From positions 1-32,410 of IMG/VR virus record IMGVR_UViG_3300009420_000047: a DNA stretch of 32,410 bases. One strand, written 5' to 3'. Shown piece by piece: positions 1-8,900 of this stretch. A model generated the notes under the pieces. The model was not told where the DNA came from, made no database searches, and was given only the letters and a program-made list of their open reading frames with translations. A program made the translations under genes and the position numbers. This stretch comes from a virus. The first letter of the stretch is position 1. Every line of letters begins with the position of its first letter.

Positions 1-944
1 GATACTGCGCCAGCTATCGAAGGTGTTCCCCACGATGCAGATAGATTTGTAGTCTCAGGTAATTGTACAGTACAAGTCACAGCAGAACTAGCAGATGCTA
101 CTAAGTCATTAGGAATTTCGTCCCAAACTGAGTAGATAGTAATGACTGAACCAGTGTCTCCGTTAGATTGTTGAGCACCATTAGATTTAACAATATATCT
201 AATGAATGATGACAAATAACCAGAAGGACCCGAGTCTGCTAACTGTGTGAATGCTGTTGCATTCGATGTTGATAATCCAAAGTATCCTTTGTTTGCATCT
301 ACTGTAGGAGTGTTACCACCGCCACCGACTTTAGTAATACCTGAATAGTTAGTTGATGCAATTGAAATTGTACCTGAGTTAGGTGCAGACATAGTAACTG
401 TTCCTGTGTCACTTGCTAAGTCTGAGAAAAGTAAGTTAATACCAGATCCAGATGGGTGTGAAGCAGTCATTTTGATTTGACCACCTGAGTTGAAGAACCA
501 CCTTGCGGCGTCGCCTGATGCAAACGTAATAGTATGAGTGAATGTAAGACCATTCTGCCATGAACTAGCACGTGTTGCTGTATCAGCAATAGTAGAACCC
601 TGTGATGCGGCGTTTCTTCTATTATTATAAATTGTTGTTAAGTTTGTAGGGATAGCAGACAAATATGTAACCGTTCCACCGGCTGTCGGTGCAGTTACTG
701 ATGTAATTGATGACCCTTGATGTGTTGCGGCTGATGCTGTGTTAGTAACAAGAGAGTTCCATTGTCCTGTTGCTATGACAGTAGTTCCAGCACTTACTTG
801 TGATACAGCACTTTGACCATATCCAGCAGTTGTTCCACCAGTTGACCAAGTTGTGTTTAGTTTGTTAGCGCCAGTTTCTACTGTGGCACCCACTAAGTTA
901 TTAAAGTCTGTTGCTTCGATTAAGCCGTTTTGTGCGTAACTCAT
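1..944 (-). CDS. Phage tail/virion structural protein, C-terminal part cut off by window edge
   Basis: The reading frame is open from the ATG at 944 to the left edge, giving 314 codons with no stop, so the 3' end is missing. The start is supported by AGGGA seven bases upstream and by a 15-base gap after the preceding gene's stop. The protein begins MSYAQNGLIEATDFNNLVG and continues with a glycine/threonine-rich segment including GYGQSAVSQV and then an HQGS motif near residue 80. From family knowledge, this N-terminal pattern belongs to small tail structural proteins of marine T4-like phages. The rest is beta-rich (many Thr, Ser, Gly, Asn) with no catalytic motif that I can see, and no signal peptide or membrane segment. 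Its place at the end of the baseplate/fibre run suggests a fibre or baseplate-periphery protein; the exact role is unknown. Confidence 0.8.
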   Translation of the reverse strand, partial: MSYAQNGLIEATDFNNLVGATVETGANKLNTTWSTGGTTAGYGQSAVSQVSAGTTVIATGQWNSLVTNTASAATHQGSSITSVTAPTAGGTVTYLSAIPTNLTTIYNNRRNAASQGSTIADTATRASSWQNGLTFTHTITFASGDAARWFFNSGGQIKMTASHPSGSGINLLFSDLASDTGTVTMSAPNSGTISIASTNYSGITKVGGGGNTPTVDANKGYFGLSTSNATAFTQLADSGPSGYLSSFIRYIVKSNGAQQSNGDTGSVITIYSVWDEIPNDLVASASSAVTCTVQLPETTNLSASWGTPSIAGAV

Positions 945-959
945 GTTATAATCCCTAAA

Positions 960-1376
960 TTATTTGATAGTAACAATGGCTTCTACTGTGCCAAAGTCAG
1001 TTGTTGTCTTGTCTTCTAATGCTCTGCCGATTACGTTGAATGCTGTTGCTTCACCTTCTTCAGCGGCACGTGCATGTCCTTCACCAGCACTTACTAGTCG
1101 TTGACCTTTACGTACTGTTCCTAATGTTTTTACTCGTACACGTCCTGTCATTGCAACTGCAGGGTGAGTGTCATTTGATCCTGCCCCGTTGTTCATTAAG
1201 AACGCCATGTTGTCTGAGACAACACCAAATACGTCTTCACTTAACTCATATTTAACAGCAGTGACTTCATGTTCGCCGCCTAATTCTACAACTGTTCCAG
1301 GAGTATATACATCATCTGCTGAGAATCGTTCAGCCAAATCCGCATATGTTGCTGATAAACGTGATCCAGTTGACAA
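960..1376 (-). CDS. C-terminal domain of a split fibre-like tail protein (138 codons from TTG)
   Basis: This frame encodes a well-formed domain containing GSRLSATYADLAERF, then YTPGTVVELGG, FGVVSDN, GRVRVKTLGTVRKGQ and GEGHA. From family knowledge, this string of motifs is the C-terminal domain of many marine phage tail-fibre-like proteins, normally fused behind a beta-rich shaft. Here the only usable start is a TTG at 1376 with no convincing ribosome binding site. The frame is open upstream to 1421, and the extra codons read GTITGNWAL, which is the expected lead-in of the same domain. I therefore infer that it is the 3' part of the gene at 1384-2175, separated by a one-base frame change. Translation by reinitiation after the TAA at 1384-1386 is possible but not shown. 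The stop TAA is at 960-962. Confidence 0.8.
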   Translation of the reverse strand: MSTGSRLSATYADLAERFSADDVYTPGTVVELGGEHEVTAVKYELSEDVFGVVSDNMAFLMNNGAGSNDTHPAVAMTGRVRVKTLGTVRKGQRLVSAGEGHARAAEEGEATAFNVIGRALEDKTTTDFGTVEAIVTIK

Positions 1377-1383
1377 TGCCCAG

Positions 1384-2175
1384 TTACCTGTAATTGTTCC
1401 TGCTTGTATTAGCTCCAGTAGTTAATACTGTTGCTTGAGTTTGTGTTGTTAAAATGTTACCACCATATGTTGGTAGATAAGCGGCTACGTTTGAGTTACT
1501 GTATGTACCTGCAAATGAGATTGGATCTCCGTTTGCATACATATATTTGTCTGTTCTGATACCATATAAGTTACCAGAGTTATTAATAAAAATACCACCT
1601 GTATCTAATAAGATAGCAGAAGCATTTGCACCAGTGTTACCTGTAACAGACCAAACACCAGTTAAAGTACCGGGTGTCGTTGCTGAACCTGTTGTGATCG
1701 CTGTTGTTTGCAGTGTACCGATGTTAGCAGTTGTAATAGATGCATCTGCAATAGTAGCATTAGCAGAGATTGTTAAATAACCTGCTGTAAAATTATTTGC
1801 TGTTACATCATTAGTTGCTGTAAAATTGTTTGCTGTAGCATTGCCTGTAATATTAACTGAGCCAAACGTTGTGTTACCACCGGATGCTGTTGATGTTAAT
1901 GATAACCATGCTAATGCATTTGTTTCGCCGTCTGTAGGACAAACTTTCAATGTTGTAGTTGATGTGTCGTACCAGATTTGCCCTCTGAGAGATTGTGCAG
2001 GTGGAGTGCTTGACGCAAAGTTCTCAGTTACATGGACAAAGTTTGTATCTAAAGATTGACCGTACCCCGCGTAGTTTCTACCGGGCAGACCTAATGAGGT
2101 ACTGCTTGTATTAATAGTACCGTCAGCGATGGTCGTTAAGACTGTCCCATCACTTTTTACAATTGTATATGCCAT
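1384..2175 (-). CDS. Fibre-like tail protein, N-terminal part (263 codons, frameshifted before its C-terminal domain)
   Basis: The protein starts MAYTIVKSDGTVLTTIADG and carries GLPGRNYAGYGQSLD at about residues 29-43, then a GQIWYDT motif near 85-91. This N-terminal domain recurs in tail proteins of marine T4-like phages. Residues ~100-180 form an Asn/Thr/Ala-rich shaft with a repeated VTANNFTA-type pattern, as in beta-helical fibres. The last residues in frame, SRNNYR, look like out-of-frame tail, because the natural continuation is found in the next frame (see 960-1376). The start is supported by GGAG 11 bases upstream and a GATAAATA late-promoter box in the 31-base gap before it. The intact protein would be about 400 residues. 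Role: probably a fibre or baseplate appendage that contacts the host; this is inferred from the motifs and position. Confidence 0.82.
   Translation of the reverse strand: MAYTIVKSDGTVLTTIADGTINTSSTSLGLPGRNYAGYGQSLDTNFVHVTENFASSTPPAQSLRGQIWYDTSTTTLKVCPTDGETNALAWLSLTSTASGGNTTFGSVNITGNATANNFTATNDVTANNFTAGYLTISANATIADASITTANIGTLQTTAITTGSATTPGTLTGVWSVTGNTGANASAILLDTGGIFINNSGNLYGIRTDKYMYANGDPISFAGTYSNSNVAAYLPTYGGNILTTQTQATVLTTGANTSRNNYR
1387..1421 (-). other. Frameshift window joining the two halves of the fibre-like gene
   Basis: Reading the minus strand, the upstream frame runs GCT AAT ACA AGC AGG to a TAA at 1386-1384. The downstream frame is blocked by a TAA at 1424-1422. A ribosome or an ancestral gene could change frame only between these two stops. 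Skipping one A after AAT ACA gives GCA GGA ACA ATT ACA GGT AAC TGG, which matches the domain expected next. The local sequence is equally explained by one inserted A or by loss of two bases from an ACA ACA pair. I see no classic slippery heptamer, so mutation or sequencing error is more likely than programmed frameshifting. Confidence 0.75.
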
Positions 2176-2198
2176 TTTCTAATTCACTCCGTTAATAT

Positions 2199-2206
2199 TA
2201 TTTATC
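2199..2206 (-). promoter_or_regulatory. Candidate T4-type late promoter box GATAAATA
   Basis: The minus strand reads GATAAATA directly after the stop of the 206-residue gene, 23 bases before the ATG at 2175. It differs by one base from the T4 late consensus TATAAATA. A transcript starting about six bases downstream would keep the GGAG ribosome binding site, so the geometry is sensible. Confidence 0.5.
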
Positions 2207-2827
2207 TTAAATGGTAACTAAATTAGTTAGAGATTGTATTCTAACCGTATAATCTATCTGTATTTGCCTATTCAAGGACTTTTGCACAGGGTGAAATATT
2301 ACGTGAGTTAAAAGTCTTGTAATTACGTTTCCGTTTGCATCTGTGCCGTAGTTTGCTAATAACCCTAACTCATCAAAAATGTAGTTAGAATCTGTTTGTG
2401 TACTGTTATCAAACGCGGCTTGTCCTGCAGGCTCACCATAATCTAGTAAACATTGTACTAGAATATCAGTATACACACGGCCTGTAGTGTGAAATACTGT
2501 CATTTTGTTTCTTGTCGGGTCTAAGTTAAAAACACTGGTATCATCTACGATTTTTGCATATGTTTGATTATATAAAGCCGCATTCTGTCCTGTAGTATTA
2601 GGTGGTAAATATGTGATTACACCTGTTTCGTCAACTGATGCTCCACCATTACCGAATGCCATTTGATATATCTCGCCGTAGCCTCTACTAGATAGAGTAT
2701 CTGCTATTGCTTCAGACATGTTTTCGTAATTGATTGCGTTCTTTGCTTCTTGTAAAACTTCGCCGGTGTTATAGTCTCTGATTGTCAGGAATCCTTCCAT
2801 TTTCAGAATTTGTTGATCGCCAGACAT
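2207..2827 (-). CDS. Conserved virion structural protein, function unknown (206 aa)
   Basis: A complete 206-residue protein beginning MSGDQQILKMEGFLTIRD. It has an AFGNGGASVDETG segment at about residues 57-69, a YNQTYAKIVDD stretch near 87-97, and a C-terminal beta-rich part ending RIQSLTNLVTI. I recognise the FGNGG..VD pattern from unnamed structural proteins encoded near baseplate genes of marine T4-like phages, but cannot assign a T4 gene number. The start is well supported: GAGGAG lies seven bases upstream, inside the end of the small ORF before it, and the ATG overlaps that ORF's TAA by one base (TAATG), which implies translational coupling. No membrane segment, signal or enzyme motif is visible. 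Likely a baseplate or tail-fibre attachment component. Confidence 0.8.
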   Translation of the reverse strand: MSGDQQILKMEGFLTIRDYNTGEVLQEAKNAINYENMSEAIADTLSSRGYGEIYQMAFGNGGASVDETGVITYLPPNTTGQNAALYNQTYAKIVDDTSVFNLDPTRNKMTVFHTTGRVYTDILVQCLLDYGEPAGQAAFDNSTQTDSNYIFDELGLLANYGTDANGNVITRLLTHVIFHPVQKSLNRQIQIDYTVRIQSLTNLVTI

Positions 2828-2967
2828 TAACTATCTCCTCGCATCTGCACTAACACTTCTTTAGTATCAGGATCAGTTATTTTCAGACTAGATGAAAAGT
2901 AAATTCCGCTGTCTTCGTTAGGCTTAACTTCTTTAGGGTCTGAATTCTCTGATTTATTATTGTTCAT
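2827..2967 (-). CDS. Small conserved-looking ORF, 46 aa, function unknown
   Basis: An ATG at 2967 opens 46 codons ending in a TAA (2829-2827) that shares its final A with the next gene's ATG. The product is hydrophilic and charged: MNNNKSENSDPKEVKP, then GIYFSSSLKITDPDTKEVLV. The second half resembles short proteins (I..TDP.T.EVLV) encoded at this position in other marine T4-like phages, as far as I recall. An in-frame ATG at 2982, directly after the giant gene's stop, would extend it to 51 residues, but no ribosome binding site precedes it. The ORF fills what would otherwise be the only gap above 100 bases and carries the binding site for the next gene. Both points favour real translation. 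Confidence 0.6.
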   Translation of the reverse strand: MNNNKSENSDPKEVKPNEDSGIYFSSSLKITDPDTKEVLVQMRGDS

Positions 2968-2972
2968 CTCTT

Positions 2973-2980
2973 TATTTATC
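2973..2980 (-). promoter_or_regulatory. Candidate late promoter box GATAAATA, five bases before an ATG
   Basis: The minus strand reads GATAAATA in the 15 bases between the giant gene's stop and the ATG at 2967. Exactly five bases separate the box from that ATG. With T4 late promoter spacing, transcription would begin at or next to the start codon, giving a leaderless message for the 46-residue ORF. The box is one base off the T4 consensus. Confidence 0.45.
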
Positions 2981-2982
2981 AT

Positions 2983-5900
2983 TTAGGTTATATCCGTTTG
3001 TAGAAACTTTGCGGGAGTAGTATTGGAGATCTGTAATGGGTCTCCGATAGTCGTATTAAACACATAAGAGTTCCAAGATTGATCAATATATAAGTCACTA
3101 AGACGATTATTACTCAATAAACTAAACACTTCTGTAAACTTACTAATGTATTCTTGCACTCCTGTACCGTTTGCTCCTCGTTGTAATCCACCTACTGTGT
3201 TATTAGCAAAATCAATCGTAGTGAAAGTAATTTGCTCTCCGTTAATATACAATGTATTACCTTCTAATGATGTAATCTTCAGTGAATCTCCTGCTGAGAT
3301 ATAAGAACCATCTGTGATTTTTAATATCGGGGCAAGATTTTCAACATTAACAACATAAGTATCAGGATCTAATGTAATACCAGTAGTATTATTTAGAACA
3401 GTTACACCACTCAAAATGTTTTTATCTGAGGTCAATCCGATTGAGTAAATGTTATTGACCGGAGTCGGAGCAAGTACGTTCTGTACGATGTTATCTGTAA
3501 CTCTTGTAACGTCTCCTACAGAAATATTTTGTGTTAGCGGGAAGATAGGTTGTGCTAACCATGTCCTTGCTTGTACATTTGCTCTATATACAGTTTGATT
3601 TGCATTTTGATCTACAAAGTTTAGATATATTTCTTCATTTGGTGTTGAGTTAGGTATCATATTAGTCATAATCACAACATCTCCTGGAGAGATTTCTGTT
3701 AATAGACTTACTTCATTGTCTGCATCAACTCGTAGTCTGTCAGTTGGTAGACGATAACCGTTTACAGTTACCCAAAGTCTTTCAACATTTGTTTGTTCCC
3801 ATTGTGTTACATTCATAACACCTGTATCATCTGTTAGAGTTACTGCTGTACCTGCATTTCTAGTTAAGCCGATAGTAAATTGAGTACTATTTAAGACTTG
3901 TTTGATATAGTATGTTGTACCTTGTATCAATCCACCTAGTACTGCGGCTCCTGCAACTTGTCCTTGCTTTGTAAAGATAACTTCATTGTTAACAACAAGT
4001 TCAGATGTATCCTGACATGTAATTCTACTATTAGATGCTGTAGTCACAGTTGCTTGTGTAGTAACTAAGAAGAATGTTCCTTGTCTCCATACATAACCAC
4101 CTGAGATGTATGTTGAAATACCAGTAACTGGATAATTCACTGCATCTAGTGCTGGATTATAAACTTGTGTATAGATTTCAAATCGATATTGATCGAATAC
4201 TCTTACATAGTAAGAGTTGCCATTCAATTCAACTGATCCATAGATGCCATCTAGTCTTACTAATTGATCAGTTGCTAATGAGTGAGGAATACCTGTTGTA
4301 ATTCTTGTAGTTGGGTTACCACCACATGTTGTGACTAGCAATCCTGTTGCGGTAGTCAATACAATCGTAGTTCCTAACTGATCTTTAATAGTTGCTTTGT
4401 TAGTTCCCGTATCGATACTTGCTACAAAGTAAACTTTACCTTGTTCTAGTCCACCGAAGTTAGTTCCTTGAAAGTAAATCTGTTGATCGATTGCAAAACC
4501 TGCTACTGTATCAAATGTAATTTCATTTGTACCTGTAGTTGTTGCAGTTGCTCTAGTAACTCTAAGCGGTTCTTCTTGTCCAGTCTCAATGTTTGTAATG
4601 TTTGCAACTGTAATAGCATTTGAACTACCTACCATTGATCCTGAATCAGTTGTAACAGTTACAGGTGCTCCGCCTACTTCTAACGAGATAGTAAACGTTG
4701 TTGAATTGATAATTTCTAAGATATAGTATGTTACACCTGCTGTAATTCCACCTATAGTTGGATTAGAGAAGACTATTGGCTCATCTACTGTTAAGACTGA
4801 TGTGTCTGCACAAGTTAAAGTGTCTAATAACTCATCGTATGTAACGATAGTAGGCGTGTCTTGGTCATATGTCTCTACATTTGGAGTATCTTCATCGAAA
4901 GTACCTTCTAAGTGAGTTGTTGCAGTAACTGTAATAGTTGTAAACGAACTACCTGAAGTACCTGAGATACCATATTGTGTTGTTAAGTATTGTCTTTCAG
5001 TATTATTATAAGTTAAGACTGAAACTTTTGCACCAACAGCCGGTGGAGCAAAGAACAACACAGTATTCGCTCCGTCGTTTATTTGATATGATGTATTTGT
5101 TTGACGTAAGCCATTAACTTCTACAATTGCATTCTGTGCGTTTGCTCCACCATTGTAATTGCTCATAGCAAATGATGCTGTTGATCCGTCACCTATATAT
5201 TCTTGTATTTCTGGAACAGAGTATCCATATTGTGAAGGATCAGCAGAGTCTCCGAATATTGAATAAACAATATAGTCTGTATTATTGACATAACCAGCTG
5301 GATTTGCTAATGTAAGTTTTGCTTGTATGCCGTTTGGCTGTATACCAATTGCATAATCATTTGTTACGTATGATGATATACCTGCCGCATCACTTAAAGT
5401 GATAACAGTTCCACCATCAGTTGCTGAAATAGTAAATTCATTATTGTCTACTATAGTTTTAATATAGTAAACAGTGTTTGGTGTAATGTCTGTCCCAAAC
5501 ATGTCTGCCGCAAATTGAATTTTGTTACCAGCAGATAATCCAACTGTAGTTCCTGTTGTGATCGCATTGTTTGATGCTTTAGTTCTGCTAATAGTATTTG
5601 TTTTACCTAATATTAGTCTACTACCGTTGTGATATAAAACTGGGTCAGTCCATACTGTTCCTGTTCCCGTTTGAATATTAACTAACATCGACCCTGTTGC
5701 ATCAGTAACAGATTTGATTGGGCCCGCAAGTCCTGTGCTTGAGTCATAACTTTCTGATATAGTGATAGAATTTGTTGCTGTAGAGATAGACTTAACATAG
5801 TAAGTAGTGTCTTCTGCAATCCCACCAAATACAATTCCTTGAAATGAGATTGGATCATTTGCTGTAAAGTCTTTTACATTAACACAAACGATAGTATCGC

Positions 5901-8900
5901 CACTAGCAATAGTCTCTGTTGCTTCTACTTCTATAGAATGTGATCCAGTTCTGATTACTCCAGATCCTTGGAAGAATGTTGCACTATAATTACAATTTAA
6001 GTAAATGTCATCAAAGCCTGTTTTTGCTATCGGTCTGATAGGATCAGTATCGGTGCAACCTTTAACTAGTTGATTACCATTGCCTACTTCATATACATCA
6101 ATACGTAATGATTGCTTAGGTGCAAACACTAGTGGTGTATTCAAAGTAATTACTTTTGTTATCCAGTTAACAGAATAAGCACCTTTTTCTAATCCAGTAC
6201 CTAAACCAGTTGTTGCATCAATAGTCTGTAATGTTATGTCTAATGGGTATTGAGCATATTGATCGAAACTATAATCTACTTGGAACTCAGTTGTAGGTGC
6301 AACTACTTTAGATACAACATTAAATCCTGTATGAGAATATTCAGTTACGTCCCAAACTGTTCCTGGACGTGACACTATTGTCATGTTTAATGTATCTTTG
6401 ACTAAGCCCGGGACTAATTCTTCTGGTCCGTAACCATCTGCAAAATCTGATCCCTTAACATCATAGACTGGTTTCTCTACTGTGAACACGCCTGTTGCTG
6501 TCCATGTGACACCTGAGTCTGTTGATTGTAAGATAACGTTATTGTCACCAACAACTACAAACGTATCTGTTTCAGTTGCATATGTGATACCGTTTAAGTC
6601 TTGTGTTGTACCTGATGTTTGTGTTGTCCAACGTAGACCGTCTGTTGATGTTTGTATTCTACCGTTGTCTCCTACTGTCATCCAAATGCTATCAGCATAG
6701 ATAACATCTCTAAGAGGTTGAGATGTTGCATCATATAATTCCATTCTACATTGAACTGGTATGACTGCATCTACTAATGTTACTTGTGATGTTAGTCCTG
6801 CATCAGTAAAGATTTCTACTTGAGTAACACTTATAACATCTACGTAATAAGTTGTGCCTGCTGTTAGGCCGCCGAATGTGTTTGTAAATCTGATTGGATC
6901 TGCATCTACAAATCCTGCTGTACTTGAAACATTCAATTGATTAGAAGATTGGTTTACAGAAACAACAGATACTTCATTTATACCTGTCCAGTTACCACCG
7001 TTGTTTGTTTGATATTTAATATCATTTTCACCGACTGCTATAGCAATTGTTCCGTTACTCACTACACCATATAATCCATATGGAGTAAGTTCAGGTCCGT
7101 CTTGCCAAAACTCTCCAGTTGGTTCAAATGAATATGCAATAATGTTAGTGTCTACTAATTCTGTTACACCAGTTGAGTAATCATATTTTTTACCTTTACC
7201 AACTGCAATGAAGCCACCAAAGCCTGATGTGTCGATTGAGTTAACTCCGTATAGAACTACTCCGAATACTGTATCGTAAGTTTTTCTATTCAACCATAAA
7301 TATGTGTTATCACTATTAACAATTCCTTTACCAACTGCTACATAATAATTATTTCTATATGCTACGCTGTTTAGTTCTATTGCAGGAATAGTTAATGCTG
7401 TAGAGTTAGTTGTCCATACAATGCCATCGGCACTTCTATAGATTGGAGTCGCTGTGTTCGTAGTAGTCATTACATATAGACCACCACCATACACTACATC
7501 AGTTGCTCCAACAATTTTATTTGAAATTTTCTTTGTTGACCAACTCTGTCCTTCAATAGATGATATAACACCTGTATATTGATCAAAGTTTGCCGATGCT
7601 AAGTATTTTGTTCCGTTCCAAGATACACCAGTAATTGATACTCCTGTTGGGTAGAAAGGCTCATCTTTTAATACTGTGTCAACAGTAAATTGATCTTCGG
7701 GGGCAAATGCATTACCTAAGTAAACTGCATTTGGATATGACGTACCAGAGAACAATTGATCTAAATCTACGCCCGGCATATTGATGCTAGGCTGATAATA
7801 TCCTTCTGCTCTATCGAGTGCGTTTAACACTCTGTTATCTGATCTCAACTCTTCCCACTTACCAATGATGAAGTCTTCATCGTTGTTAGAAATAACACAA
7901 CGATAAACTCTGTCTAAGTATTTGATAATAGACTGATTGAAGTAGAATGGTTCTGGTAAGAATGCATAACTACCTGCTTTAGATAATGTAAGTCCTGTGA
8001 GTGATACTGTAGTAACTACGTTGACAACACTACCACCTGGGTTTGTTGAAATTGTAATTGAGTTAGCACCTGTATCGATTGTTTTAATATAGTAAGATGT
8101 TGATATTACTGCATCGATTGTACTATTAGGGATTGTTCCTTCAAATATAACTTCATCATTTAATGAGAAGCCAGTAACACTTGTTAGTGTAATTGAATCT
8201 GTTCCTGATACACATCCTGTAACATTAGTTGTTGTAAATCCACCAAAGTCAAATCCTATGCCACTAACTGGTACAGTCATTCGTGCATCTGAATAAACTT
8301 TTAATGTATTCTGTCCAGTAACTTTTAAGTAATAGGTATTTGTAAGATCATTGGGCTCTCCTGAGACAATCAAACTTGTGATTGCTCCGTTTGCATCAAC
8401 TGCATCAACTTCTAATCTTACATCATTTGGGGTCGTTGTGCCACCGACTTCATTACCTGAAATAGTAATGACGTTTGTGATCGCATACCCTTCGCCTGCA
8501 GTAGACAAGATTGCTCTGTAACCACCTAACTTATATCCTATATCAAAGATAGCATTAACAGTTGGTGACTGTGTTAAACTAAATGCAGTGTTTGTATCTG
8601 CAAGTGTAACATCTTGTGTTCCACCTTTAGTTGTTGACAATCTGATCCAAGGGTTACCAGTACCTACCATCGGACCGTTGTCTGTTGCTAGTACAAATGT
8701 TGCTCCACCGGATACTTCTGCAAGTGTAAATGTTGTTCCTGAATCAATAGTTTTAATATAGTATTCTGTTCCGACAACAATATTACCTAGTCCAACACCA
8801 GTAAATGTAATTGGCATGTTCACCCAAAGTGATGAAGTGTCGATACAAGTAACTCTGTTTGTTGAAGCGGACGTTGAACTACAATCTACTTTAATGTAAG

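Noticed and set aside
1387-1421. Programmed ribosomal frameshift in the fibre gene
   Set aside because: No slippery heptamer and no obvious downstream hairpin; re-pairing of the P-site tRNA after a +1 slip would be poor at the available codons. Mutation or sequencing error is simpler.
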